A DNA stretch of 64,000 bases from Dehalobacter sp. (GTDB lineage: Bacteria; Bacillota; Desulfitobacteriia; Desulfitobacteriales; Syntrophobotulaceae): assembly GCA_023667845.1 (NCBI GenBank), contig JAMPIU010000050.1, positions 124,001 to 188,000 on the forward strand, given 5' to 3'. The position numbers and the translations under genes are program-made. How positions within the stretch are numbered: position 1 is the first letter of the stretch; each line of letters opens with the position of its first letter. The notes beneath the pieces are model-generated. The model was given only the letters and a program-made list of their open reading frames with translations, was not told the origin of the DNA and ran no database searches. Below, piece by piece: positions 49,493 through 58,161 of the stretch.

Positions 49493-50419
49493 TTAGGTTG
49501 ACAATGTACTGTCATCTAAAAAAGAATTAATCACCTTATAGCATGTGATGAGGTGCTCCGTGTTCCATGCTAGCGAGAAGAAACCATGAACCGCGTCTTT
49601 CATTCGGTATATCCTGACATCGTTGCCGGATTCCCTCAGACGTATTCCATAAGCCTCCCCCTCATCGCGGAGTGGGTCAAATTCAGCCGTGATAATCAGT
49701 GTCTGGGGCTGATTCGATAAATCTTTGGCTAAGAGTGGTGCCGCGTAAGGGTTGTTGCGGTCTTCTTCTCTTTGAACATATAGATCCATATAATCCTGAA
49801 TGCGTTTGGCAGTTAATATATAATCTGTACCATTTTCCCGTATAGACGGAAATGGAGAGCTTGGGCTATGATCAATATAGGTTGCGGGATAGATGAGTAT
49901 TTGACGGGGGGGCAGAAATTCACCCCTGTCTCTGGCCATTAAAGACACGGCTGCTGCCAGATTGCCGCCCGCACTGTCCCCAATCAAGGTAATATCCTTG
50001 GGGCTGCATTGCAGTAGATCATGGCGTAAGGATAACTCCCTGGCAACATGATAACATTCCTCAATGCCGGCTGGGAAGGGGTTTTCCGGCGCTAAAAGAT
50101 AATCTACGGAAATAACCGTATGATGGGTCTGATCCGCCATTTTGGCACAGACATTGGTGTAGGAATCAATATCTCCAGTAACCCATCCTCCGCCGTGAAA
50201 GAAGATTAGAACTCTGGGGATTTCTTGGTTTTCAGGACGAAAAATCCGCACCGGGATTTGTCTTGAAGCAACAATGATCTTATGGTCCAATAAATTGTAC
50301 AGCGGCTTAAAATATGGATGTACAACCTTCTGGACTTTCCGGTAGATCTTATAGGTCTTTTTAATATTTACATCCGGATAGGACAGTGCTTTTAAAAGCC
50401 TTTTTCTGAAGCGTTTCAT
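49493..50419 (-). CDS. alpha/beta hydrolase (hormone-sensitive-lipase type esterase)
   Basis: 308 residues, leftward. Signatures of the hydrolase_3 family: HGGGWVTGDIDSY near residue 76 (oxyanion loop), GDSAGGNLAAAVS near 148 (nucleophile Ser), FDPLRDEGEAYG near 245 (Asp) and VHGFFSL near 280 (His), so the triad is complete. Cytosolic carboxylester hydrolase; substrate unknown. First gene of a leftward cluster of three. Confidence 0.9.
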   Translation of the reverse strand: MKRFRKRLLKALSYPDVNIKKTYKIYRKVQKVVHPYFKPLYNLLDHKIIVASRQIPVRIFRPENQEIPRVLIFFHGGGWVTGDIDSYTNVCAKMADQTHHTVISVDYLLAPENPFPAGIEECYHVARELSLRHDLLQCSPKDITLIGDSAGGNLAAAVSLMARDRGEFLPPRQILIYPATYIDHSPSSPFPSIRENGTDYILTAKRIQDYMDLYVQREEDRNNPYAAPLLAKDLSNQPQTLIITAEFDPLRDEGEAYGIRLRESGNDVRIYRMKDAVHGFFSLAWNTEHLITCYKVINSFLDDSTLST

Positions 50420-50460
50420 TGAACGACCTCTCCTTCTCTGTGCTATCCTATCCTGATTCC

Positions 50461-50496
50461 ATTATAATCGAAAAACGCAAGTTTATCGATTATAAT
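50461..50496. promoter_or_regulatory. perfect inverted repeat in a divergent promoter gap
   Basis: ATTATAATCGA (50461-50471) and TCGATTATAAT (50486-50496) are perfect complements, so a TATAAT-like box points each way between the esterase (leftward) and HD-GYP (rightward) genes. It is either a pair of face-to-face -10 boxes or an operator. Confidence 0.5.
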
Positions 50497-50567
50497 TCCA
50501 CATTCGCTGGCGGCAATTTGTTCCCTTATTTGATGCTTGTCCATATACTGATGAAGGGGGGATTGGA

Positions 50568-51086
50568 ATGAATGATCCCTGCGATTTGAACCATCAGATA
50601 AGGACACAGCGTCTGGCCCTCCAAATAGCGAGGAATTTAGGTATTGTCAAGGAGGAACAATTAAAGCCAATTAGTATTGCTTCACGACTTCACGATATTG
50701 GGAAAATAAGCATCCCCTCAGACATTCTCCTGAAACCCGGAAAATTAACTGATTCAGAATTTGCGGTGATCCGGATGCATCCCGAAATTGGTTGTGCGGC
50801 AATATCTAGGGTCAATTTCCCATGGCCGATCGCTGAAATCATTCTTGAGCACCATGAAAATATGGATGGCTCGGGGTATCCCCGCGGTTTAAAGGGGCAG
50901 GAAATACGATTTGAAGCCAAAATTATCAGAGTTGCGGATACAATCGATGCGATGGCAAGTGATAGAGCATACAGGGCAGCCCAGCCGAAGCAGGAAATCA
51001 TTTCGGAGTTAAACCGCGGAAAAGGACTCATTTATTGCAAGGAAATCTGCGAAGCTGCGATAGCCTATCTGACAGCCGAATCATAA
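50568..51086 (+). CDS. stand-alone HD-GYP domain protein
   Basis: 172 residues, ATG with GGGGGGA upstream. Motifs HDIGKISIP near residue 43 and HHENMDGSGYPRGLKG near 100 mark an HD-GYP phosphodiesterase, normally cleaving cyclic di-GMP. There is no receiver or sensor domain, so it is shorter than typical. The metal ligands look complete. A terminator follows. Confidence 0.88.
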   Translation: MNDPCDLNHQIRTQRLALQIARNLGIVKEEQLKPISIASRLHDIGKISIPSDILLKPGKLTDSEFAVIRMHPEIGCAAISRVNFPWPIAEIILEHHENMDGSGYPRGLKGQEIRFEAKIIRVADTIDAMASDRAYRAAQPKQEIISELNRGKGLIYCKEICEAAIAYLTAES

Positions 51087-51136
51087 TGAAATAATAAAAA
51101 AATTCAAAAATAATAATTAAAATGAAGAGAAAATAA

Positions 51137-51185
51137 GCCCAAAGAAATACCAGACAGCATGTATTATCTGGTTTTTTCTTTGGGC
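51137..51185 (+). terminator. terminator after the HD-GYP gene
   Basis: An inner stem CCAGA/TCTGG (51150-51171) is followed by six T, and outer arms GCCCAAAGAAA/TTTCTTTGGGC extend the hairpin. Confidence 0.75.
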
Positions 51186-51210
51186 GAATCTTTTGCCGGG
51201 CAGCTGGTTC

Positions 51211-51354
51211 TTACTTGCTTTTTTTAAAAGCCAATAAGACCAGTTCTTCATTGTTTGCTTTGTATTGAGAATTCAGGGTTGATTCAGTTTGTTTGACCTG
51301 ATTCAGCTGAGTCTGATCAAGTTGGGCAAAATCCATATGCATGACACTGTCCAC
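51211..51354 (-). CDS. small helical protein
   Basis: 47 residues, leftward from GTG 51354, with GGAGG nine bases upstream. Gln/Asn/Leu-rich (LDQTQLNQVKQTESTLNSQY) and ending FKKSK. It lies 19 bases after the membrane protein gene on the same strand, so the two probably form an operon. Below the length of usual gene calls; unknown function. Confidence 0.6.
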   Translation of the reverse strand: MDSVMHMDFAQLDQTQLNQVKQTESTLNSQYKANNEELVLLAFKKSK

Positions 51355-51373
51355 GGCTTAAGACCTCCTTAAA

Positions 51374-51568
51374 TTAAAAGCGGTGTTCATATAAGTCAAT
51401 CCCGCCCAATATCATATGGGCTAGACCAAACCCGATGATTCCGGCACTGATTAAAGGATATACTTCCCTTTTGTTCATACCGTTTTTTTTCATATCTTTG
51501 ACCCTTAAGGCAACACCGGCTGCTGTGACTGCAGTTCCTAATGCGCTGGGTATCAAGCCTTCCCGCAT
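51374..51568 (-). CDS. small two-helix membrane protein
   Basis: 64 residues from ATG 51568, with GGAGG eight bases upstream (ATG 51574 is too close). Two hydrophobic segments: residues 4-18 (LIPSALGTAVTAAGVAL) and 36-52 (PLISAGIIGFGLAHMILGG). Charged loop in between (KDMKKNGMNKREV). Function unknown. Confidence 0.65.
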   Translation of the reverse strand: MREGLIPSALGTAVTAAGVALRVKDMKKNGMNKREVYPLISAGIIGFGLAHMILGGIDLYEHRF

Positions 51569-51880
51569 CGTCATTCCCTCCTAAATTAAAATTCTATCTT
51601 TAGCTTTAACCAATTTAGCAAATTTTATTAGCTGTCTTTAAATGAAATTTTTTGACAATTGATAAAATCTCTAACTTAGATAGAAAAATACCCCTGCGTC
51701 CAGGGGCATTAGATAAGTTTGCGCCAAGTCTAATTAAATATGTATCTCAGCCTACTTTAGCATAATAAAATATTGATGGTCAATAGATTTTGCCAAGTAC
51801 TGGGTATGGTGAATAAAAAATATTTTACTAATTACAGAAAAAGGTATAAAATGGTACTTGTTGTAAATGCGCCCGGCTAG
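51569..51880. other. intergenic stretch with a GC hairpin
   Basis: Mostly AT-rich without a gene. CCCCTGcgtcCAGGGG (near 51692-51707) is a compact hairpin without a clear T run; nothing else stands out. Confidence 0.4.
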
Positions 51881-52204
51881 TCATTCCGGCTGTTTTCTGG
51901 TCCAGCGGTTGCTATCCCGGAGACGGTATTTTTCCATCATTCCTTCAAAGGATTTTTCAAGGTCTATCTGAAGCGAATTGGCCATACATATGATGATAAA
52001 CAGAATGTCGGCCATTTCCAACGCAAGATCACCCTCCTGCTCGGACGGTTTCTTGGGTTTTTCTCCGTAACGATGATTAACCTCTCTGGCCAGCTCGCCA
52101 ACTTCTTCGATCAGTCGGAGCATCATCGAAGAGGGCTGCCAGTAACCTTCTTCAAATTGGGAAATCCAATTATCGACTTCTTTTTGCCAATCTTTGATAT
52201 CCAT
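51881..52204 (-). CDS. MazG-type nucleotide pyrophosphohydrolase
   Basis: 107 residues from ATG 52204 (leftward), with GGGAG upstream; the open frame from 52270 lacks a ribosome site. The metal-binding motifs are LIEEVGELAREV near residue 30 and EMADILFIIICMAN near 64, i.e. EExxE and ExxD. Single-domain MazG proteins hydrolyse (d)NTPs for house-cleaning. Confidence 0.88.
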   Translation of the reverse strand: MDIKDWQKEVDNWISQFEEGYWQPSSMMLRLIEEVGELAREVNHRYGEKPKKPSEQEGDLALEMADILFIIICMANSLQIDLEKSFEGMMEKYRLRDSNRWTRKQPE

Positions 52205-52329
52205 CGCCAACAGTACTCCCTTGCAGTTTATTGTAAGTTCAATTTTAAGGGAATTTTTCCTGTCGGGCAAGGAATTTAGGGATTAATGTAGAATCATGAT
52301 CCATTGATCTATTTTTAAGGAGTGAGACA

Positions 52330-53157
52330 GTGACATATCTGCAGACGTTTGTACAAATGGTTCAATGGAAAGATTTCGTAGATATTGTCGTTGTCGCGAT
52401 CATTATCTATCAATTGCTTATGTTGATTAAAGGAACAAGAGCCGTCCAATTAATCAAGGGTCTTTTTGTGTTTATGGTCATTTCTCTGATTGCGAGGCAG
52501 CTTGGTCTGACGACGCTGAACTGGATGGTGGAAAAAGTCTGGACCATGCTGGTTGTTGCGCTGCCTGTCGTTTTTCAGCCTGAGTTAAGAAGGACCCTGG
52601 AACAGATTGGTAGAGGTAAGTTTATTACCATGCACCCGGCGACAACCGGACCTGAGGAGTATAAGAAGCTGATCGAGGAAATTGTCAGGTGCAGTCAGGT
52701 TTTATCGCAAAGCCGTATTGGCGCTTTGATCGTCCTTGAAAAAACAACCGGGATTCAGGAATATGTTGAGACCGGTGTTAAAATTGATGGGGTTGTCTCT
52801 TCAGAGTTCCTGGTCAACCTATTTATTCCAAAGTCGCCGCTCCATGACGGCGCGGTGATTATCCGTGGGGACAGAGTTGCGGCTGCAGGTTGTTTTTTAC
52901 CTTTGACCCAGGATAATGGACTGCAGAAGGATTTGGGGACCAGACACAGAGCTGCTTTAGGGCTTTCAGAAGTATCAGATGCGCTGGTTATCATCGTATC
53001 TGAAGAAACTGGTGTCGTTTCTACGGCAAAAAACAGCAGGCTCACCCGCTTCCTCGATGAAAAGAGCCTCCGCGATCTTTTAAAGAATGAGATCCTGGTC
53101 GAAAAAGCTTCCGGGCACAATCTGTTCCGAAGAGGTGACAACAATGCCAATACGTGA
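52330..53157 (+). CDS. cdaA: diadenylate cyclase CdaA
   Basis: 275 residues, GTG start 52330 with AAGGAGTGA upstream. Three N-terminal membrane helices (residues 10-85) precede the DAC domain with PLHDGAVII near residue 175 and GTRHRAALG near 207, the catalytic DGA and RHR motifs. It makes cyclic di-AMP from two ATP at the membrane. It overlaps the cdaR start and shares the operon with glmM, the conserved cda-glm arrangement of Firmicutes. Confidence 0.95.
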   Translation: MTYLQTFVQMVQWKDFVDIVVVAIIIYQLLMLIKGTRAVQLIKGLFVFMVISLIARQLGLTTLNWMVEKVWTMLVVALPVVFQPELRRTLEQIGRGKFITMHPATTGPEEYKKLIEEIVRCSQVLSQSRIGALIVLEKTTGIQEYVETGVKIDGVVSSEFLVNLFIPKSPLHDGAVIIRGDRVAAAGCFLPLTQDNGLQKDLGTRHRAALGLSEVSDALVIIVSEETGVVSTAKNSRLTRFLDEKSLRDLLKNEILVEKASGHNLFRRGDNNANT

Positions 53158-54391
53158 TATTTTACGGCGAAACCTTGGATATAAAGTGATCTCTCTGGTC
53201 CTGGCGATTGTTTTCTGGGTATGGCTGACCAGCCAGAATAATTCCTCGATTTTTTCAAAGAATATTGATACCCGGCAGCTGGTGTTTTACAACCAGCCCT
53301 CCAATATTGGGATCATATCGCCGGTTCCGACGATTACGATCCGGATTGACAGTTCCTCCCAAGAAAGCAGTGTCAAAGACCTGGTTGCTTATGTCGACCT
53401 CAAAGACGCTGTAGCCGGGGAATCCACCTATGATGTTCAAATTAATGCACCGGAAGGTATAAAAGTTGTAGAAATCAGTCCGAAAACAGTGACATTAAAG
53501 CTGGATCGGCTTGAAGACAAGATTGTCAAAGTTCAGGCCAACGTTAAGGGTGAACCGGCTTCCGGCTATGAGGCAGGCGAACTGTTATTCACTCCTTCCG
53601 TGGTGAATGTACGGGGACCTGCATCGGTCCTGGCCAACCTTACAAGCGTCACCGTCGATGTAGAATTTACAGATCTCACAGAGAGCAAAAGTGTGGTTAG
53701 GCCGGTCTACTTTACTGATAACCAAAATGCAGGGATTTTTGACGCGAATCCGTACCCTACACTGCAGGCTTTTCCCGATACTGTTGAGGTAATCATGCCG
53801 GTATATGCAAAAGGGACGGCGAGTAAAACTGTGCCGCTCCGGGTGGCAACTAAAGGGACACCTGCGGATGGAATGGAAGTACGGCTCGTGACTCCGCTTC
53901 CGTCACAGGTTCAGCTCGTTGGTAAAGAGGAAGAACTTAAAGCGGTCGAATATTTAAATCTTGGGACTGTTGATATCAGCGGAATTACCAGCACCAAAAC
54001 CATTAATGTTTCCCTGAATTCAATTGTTTTGCCTAAAGGAGTGTCTTTCAGTAAGGGAACCAAAATCAGCGTCATGGTTTATGTCGGTGCCAAAGCGGAG
54101 AATGAGATCCTGAAAGCGATACCGGTCGGGATTAAAAATATTCCCGACGGACTGACTGCTGATAACATTCAGCCGATCGATGTCACGGTCAGCGGATATC
54201 CGGATATTCTTAAAGCGCTGAAACAAGAGGATATTTCCTGTTGGATAGATGCTAAAGGCCTGAAAGAAGGGACATACTCCGACGTATTGGTACTGTGGGA
54301 AGTCCCATCTGGGGTGACAATGGTTAGCATACCCAAAGTGCAGCTTGTTCTGAAGGCAAGCACAGCAACTTCCGGAGATAATAAAGAATAG
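53144..54391 (+). CDS. cdaR: CdaR (YbbR-domain regulator of CdaA)
   Basis: 415 residues from ATG 53144 (GAGGTG upstream, overlapping cdaA by 14 bases). A single N-terminal membrane helix (VISLVLAIVFWVWLTS) is followed outside the membrane by four YbbR repeats of about 80 residues, seen in the recurring VxVxGP/SG and LxLD patterns (for example VNVRGPASVLANLTSVTVDV). It modulates CdaA. Normal length. Confidence 0.92.
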   Translation: MPIRDILRRNLGYKVISLVLAIVFWVWLTSQNNSSIFSKNIDTRQLVFYNQPSNIGIISPVPTITIRIDSSSQESSVKDLVAYVDLKDAVAGESTYDVQINAPEGIKVVEISPKTVTLKLDRLEDKIVKVQANVKGEPASGYEAGELLFTPSVVNVRGPASVLANLTSVTVDVEFTDLTESKSVVRPVYFTDNQNAGIFDANPYPTLQAFPDTVEVIMPVYAKGTASKTVPLRVATKGTPADGMEVRLVTPLPSQVQLVGKEEELKAVEYLNLGTVDISGITSTKTINVSLNSIVLPKGVSFSKGTKISVMVYVGAKAENEILKAIPVGIKNIPDGLTADNIQPIDVTVSGYPDILKALKQEDISCWIDAKGLKEGTYSDVLVLWEVPSGVTMVSIPKVQLVLKASTATSGDNKE

Positions 54392-54393
54392 AG

Positions 54394-56010
54394 TTGGATA
54401 GATTGAATCTGATTTGGTCGGATCTAAAGCTGCCTGTGGACCAGGACGAGGGGGAACTGCCGTATATTCTGGCCCGCAGATTAAGAGTGTCACGCGAAAA
54501 GATCAATAACCTGCGGATACTACGGCGTTCTGTTGACGCACGCCAAAAGCCGGAGCTTTTTTTTGTTTATACCGTTGAGTTTTCTGCGCAGATTTCCGGT
54601 CCGGAATTAAGAAAAGCAATGGTCCATTATCCGCGGCTGAAAGAAAAAGTGTTTGTCCCGGAGCACCCGCTAAATGGCTACCCGGCGTCCAAACTTGCTT
54701 TCCGGCCGATTGTGGTGGGGACAGGACCTGCCGGATATTTTGCTGCGTTGGCCCTGGCCCGGAAAGGCTACAGGCCGCTGGTGTTGGAACGTGGAGACAA
54801 AGTTGAAGACAGAAGCGGAACAGTTGAACGCTTTTGGAATACAGGAACCCTCGATCCGGAGAGTAATGTCCAATTTGGGGAAGGCGGTGCCGGGACATTT
54901 TCCGATGGCAAGCTGACCACCCGGATTGATGACCGAAGAGTACGGGAAGTATTGGAAAGTTTTGTGGAATTCGGAGCCAGCCCCGAAATTCTGTATGCGG
55001 CCAAACCACATATCGGAACCGATATACTGAAGAAGGTCGTCGCGGCAATGCGGGCTAAAATTGAAGCTTTGGGCGGTGAGGTGCTCTTCCGGACCAAAGT
55101 GACCGGTTTGAAAACCGTCAACAATCAACTGGAGGCTGTGGAGATCGATGGCGCGGAGACGATCCCGGCTGAAACGGTGATTCTAGCAGTCGGACACAGT
55201 GCGCGGGACGTTTATCAGTTCCTGAAGGTTCTTGGCGTGCAGCTAGAAGCGAAGCCTTTGGCGGTCGGCCTGCGAATCGAGCACCGGCAGGAATATGTCA
55301 ACCTGACTCAATATGGGGGCCCTTTCCACGCTTGGCTAGGTCCGGCAGACTATCAGCTGACCTATAAAGATATAAGCAGCGGCCGAGGCGCTTATACGTT
55401 TTGCATGTGCCCCGGCGGACAGGTGATTGCCTCTTCTTCCGAAGACGGAGGGATCGTCACCAATGGGATGAGTAACTTTTCCAGGGACACTGCCATTGCG
55501 AACAGTGCGGTTGTTGTGACAGTCAGTCCGAAGGACTTTGCTTCTAGCGACCCATTAGCAGGGATTGATTTTCAGAGAGAATGGGAGCAGAAGGCTTTTC
55601 TGGCCGGAGGAAGGAATTACTGGGTACCCGCTCAGTCGGTACAGGATTTTTTGCGGAATCGGCTGACTAAGGAATTTCCGCTTGTACCGACGTACCGGCC
55701 GGGATATACATCGGTGGATCTGCATACGATTTTGCCGGATGAAATCGGCAGCGTGCTCGAGAGAGCCTTGCTGGCCTTTGATCAGAAAATGAAAGGTTTT
55801 GCCGGTGCCGAAGCCACACTTTCTGGAATCGAATCCAGAACGAGTGCACCTGTCAGGATCCTGCGCAATGAATCAGGCCAGTCCGTAAACCTGAAAGGTC
55901 TGTTTCCGGCAGGAGAAGGAGCTGGGTACGCCGGCGGGATCACCAGTTCGGCGGTCGATGGACTCAGGGCTGCCGAAAAATTGATGGCGCAATATGCGCC
56001 CAAAGAGTAA
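54394..56010 (+). CDS. FAD-dependent dehydrogenase (COG2509 type)
   Basis: 538 residues; TTG 54394 or 54403 are the candidate starts, close behind cdaR. A Rossmann dinucleotide motif VGTGPAGYFAALALARKG (near residue 108), then LERGDKVEDRSG and GEGGAGTFSDGKLTTR near 150, and a C-terminal GEGAGYAGGITSSAVDGL near 510. The family is a widespread FAD oxidoreductase found in this locus of Firmicutes; substrate unknown. Confidence 0.9.
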   Translation: MDRLNLIWSDLKLPVDQDEGELPYILARRLRVSREKINNLRILRRSVDARQKPELFFVYTVEFSAQISGPELRKAMVHYPRLKEKVFVPEHPLNGYPASKLAFRPIVVGTGPAGYFAALALARKGYRPLVLERGDKVEDRSGTVERFWNTGTLDPESNVQFGEGGAGTFSDGKLTTRIDDRRVREVLESFVEFGASPEILYAAKPHIGTDILKKVVAAMRAKIEALGGEVLFRTKVTGLKTVNNQLEAVEIDGAETIPAETVILAVGHSARDVYQFLKVLGVQLEAKPLAVGLRIEHRQEYVNLTQYGGPFHAWLGPADYQLTYKDISSGRGAYTFCMCPGGQVIASSSEDGGIVTNGMSNFSRDTAIANSAVVVTVSPKDFASSDPLAGIDFQREWEQKAFLAGGRNYWVPAQSVQDFLRNRLTKEFPLVPTYRPGYTSVDLHTILPDEIGSVLERALLAFDQKMKGFAGAEATLSGIESRTSAPVRILRNESGQSVNLKGLFPAGEGAGYAGGITSSAVDGLRAAEKLMAQYAPKE

Positions 56011-56094
56011 GAAAAGTTGGAAAGTCCAAAAAAATAAACCAATTTACAGTATATATAACCTTAAGTTGACTGGAAATGAAAGGGGAGCTTGAAT

Positions 56095-57441
56095 TTGGCC
56101 AGACTTTTTGGAACGGATGGAGTCAGAGGAAAAGCAAATACGGAGCTTACGCCGGAGCTTGCTTTCAAACTTGGAAAAGCAGGAGCCTACGTTTTGGGAA
56201 AAAGGCAGGAAAAAGCCAAAATTGTCATTGGCAAGGATACTCGGATATCAGGAGATATGTTGGAGGCAGCGCTGGCAGCAGGTATTTGTTCTATGGGAGT
56301 CGATGTACTGAAGGCTGGAGTCCTTCCAACGCCGGGCATCGCATTTTTGACGCGGACGTTGGAAGCAAGTGCCGGTGTTGTCATTTCGGCGTCGCATAAC
56401 CCTTATGAGGACAACGGTATTAAATTTTTTGCCGGAAGCGGATTCAAACTTTCGGACGAGTTGGAAGATGAGATTGAAGATACACTGAAGAGGATTGATG
56501 AGCTGGAATTACCTTCAGGCGGCGACATTGGCAGCATTGTGGAAGTCGAGAATGCGTCGGAGAAATATGCCGCATTCCTGAAAAAAACCTCCGTATCCCT
56601 GAAAGGGCTTAAAATCATTCTGGATTGCGCCAATGGCGCGGCTTATGAAGTGGGCCCAAAAGTACTGGCCGATCTCGGTGCTGAGGTCATACCACTCTAT
56701 AACCAGCCTGACGGGATCAATATTAATGTTCACTGTGGTTCGACGCATCCGGAAGCGCTCGCTAAAGAAGTCCTGCAGCATGGTGCGGATCTCGGGCTGG
56801 CCTGTGACGGAGACGCGGATCGGATCATTGCGGTTGATGAGAACGGCAATATTCTTGATGGCGATGCGATCATGGTGATCTGTGCGCGAGCCCTGAAAGA
56901 CAAAGGGAAGCTGGCCCATGATTCGCTGGTTGTAACCGTGATGAGTAACATGGGGCTGCATAAAGCTCTCCGCAAAGCTGGCATCCGGATCCTTGAGACC
57001 AAGGTCGGGGACCGCTACGTCATGGAGAAACTGCTGGAATCTGGCGCAATCCTCGGTGGGGAACAGTCCGGCCACCTTATTTTTCTGGAACACAATACGA
57101 CGGGTGACGGGCTGCTCTCTGGTCTGCAGCTGTTGTCCGTAATAAAAGAGAAAAAAGCCAAGCTGTCCGAGCTGGCCAAACAAATGAAACGATTCCCGCA
57201 GGTCCTGGTAAATACCAGCGTCGGTAATAAAGACAAGATTATGCAGAATGAGCAAGTGAATCTGAAGGTCAGAGAGGTTCAGGAAAGCCTAGGCGAGGAC
57301 GGCAGGATCCTTGTTCGTCCGTCCGGTACGGAGTCTCTGATCCGGGTCATGCTGGAAGGACCGGACCAGCAGGAGCTAATCAGGCTGGCTGAAGAAGTCG
57401 TCAAGGTGGTCAGGATTGTCGATCAGAATGACCTTGGCTGA
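56095..57441 (+). CDS. glmM: phosphoglucosamine mutase GlmM
   Basis: About 448 residues; TTG 56095 gives the usual [12 protein letters not shown] start with GGGGAG ten bases upstream (TTG 56089 is in frame too). The phosphoserine loop is [15 protein letters not shown] near residue 100, the metal loop DGDADRII near 240 and the sugar loop [10 protein letters not shown] near 325. It converts glucosamine-6-phosphate to glucosamine-1-phosphate for peptidoglycan. It is known to associate with CdaA. A short hairpin (57442-57459) follows. Confidence 0.96.
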   Translation: MARLFGTDGVRGKANTELTPELAFKLGKAGAYVLGKRQEKAKIVIGKDTRISGDMLEAALAAGICSMGVDVLKAGVLPTPGIAFLTRTLEASAGVVISASHNPYEDNGIKFFAGSGFKLSDELEDEIEDTLKRIDELELPSGGDIGSIVEVENASEKYAAFLKKTSVSLKGLKIILDCANGAAYEVGPKVLADLGAEVIPLYNQPDGININVHCGSTHPEALAKEVLQHGADLGLACDGDADRIIAVDENGNILDGDAIMVICARALKDKGKLAHDSLVVTVMSNMGLHKALRKAGIRILETKVGDRYVMEKLLESGAILGGEQSGHLIFLEHNTTGDGLLSGLQLLSVIKEKKAKLSELAKQMKRFPQVLVNTSVGNKDKIMQNEQVNLKVREVQESLGEDGRILVRPSGTESLIRVMLEGPDQQELIRLAEEVVKVVRIVDQNDLG

Positions 57442-57459
57442 AAAGGGTTAGAACCCTTT
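57442..57459 (+). other. hairpin after glmM
   Basis: AAAGGGTT-AG-AACCCTTT is a perfect inverted repeat at the stop codon; no T run follows, so termination would be weak or Rho-independent signals are absent. Confidence 0.45.
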
Positions 57460-57537
57460 GACGGAAAATGTAATAGAATAAAAATGTAATAGACCGGCAC
57501 CAACCAAGTTTTCTTTCAGATAATCTTCAGATGATCT

Positions 57538-57567
57538 TGAGAAAATAAGTCTGTACCTATTTTCTCA
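57538..57567. promoter_or_regulatory. 10-bp inverted repeat upstream of glmS
   Basis: TGAGAAAATA (57538-57547) and TATTTTCTCA (57558-57567) are perfect complements. TATAAT lies at 57575-57580. An operator near a promoter is possible. Confidence 0.4.
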
Positions 57568-57688
57568 TATAGATTATAATAGGAAAGTCGGAAGCATTGC
57601 TGGTCTGTTACATTGATAGATAATTGACTGCTTATGAGGAGATGGTTGGGAAATAGGTCAGGGATTAAAAAATGAATAGTGGATGATT

Positions 57689-57717
57689 TTGACGGTTTAC
57701 AGTATACAGTTTACACT
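57689..57717 (+). promoter_or_regulatory. candidate glmS promoter
   Basis: TTGACG (57689-57694), 17-base spacer, TACACT (57712-57717); start near 57724, about 20 bases before the ribozyme, as is usual for glmS leaders. Confidence 0.5.
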
Positions 57718-57735
57718 GCGGATTTTTCCGCACAA

Positions 57736-57925
57736 AAAATGTAGCGCCAGAGCCCATTTGGGTTGACGAGGAAGAGGTTAATCGAAGTTTTCGGCGGGTG
57801 CCTCTCGGTGGCTTGTCATCGTTAGATTCGTTGCAAATCCGGAAAGCAATTTCCGGGACAAGAGCGGATCAAACAGGAAGAAGGTTTTTCTTTGCGGAAT
57901 CCCTTTAGTTGTCCGTACTTTCCTA
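57736..57925 (+). ncRNA. glmS leader: glmS ribozyme/riboswitch
   Basis: The core begins GTAGCGCCAGAGCCC at 57741, with self-cleavage expected between A57743 and G57744, then GGGTTGACGAGGAAGAGGTT, ATCGAAG, TTTTCGGCGGGTGCCTCTCGG at about 57797-57817, which match the conserved core (P1, P2, P2.1, P2.2) of the glmS ribozyme, followed by a P3-P4 region. Glucosamine-6-phosphate activates cleavage and lowers glmS mRNA. The outer 3' boundary is approximate. Confidence 0.92.
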
Positions 57926-58161
57926 CGCCCGATTGCGAAGCAGTTGGGAAAGAAGTCACGAACAGGATTAACAGGTCTTGACTTGTTTTGATTTGTCTTG
58001 CCTTGTTATATCTTCTCTCACTTTATGTTTGTATGTTAGAGATTTGTGGCCGTCCTTGACGGCTATTTTTTATGGCTGACGAAAATATAATGTTATAGAC
58101 ACGTCATGAATGAGACAACAACTAAAAAATTATTAAATTTGAAACGAGGAGAACAAAAAAC
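57926..58161 (+). promoter_or_regulatory. rest of the glmS leader with a terminator-like hairpin
   Basis: Between the ribozyme and the glmS start, GCCGTC (58049-58054) pairs with GACGGC (58058-58063) and is followed by TATTTTTT, an intrinsic-terminator shape. TTG-rich direct repeats (CTTGACTTGTTTTGATTTGTCTTGCC region, 57976-58003) precede it. Confidence 0.55.

Noticed and set aside
56515-57255. 246-codon leftward frame opposite glmM
   Set aside because: glmM motifs are complete on the + strand; no start signals on the opposite strand.
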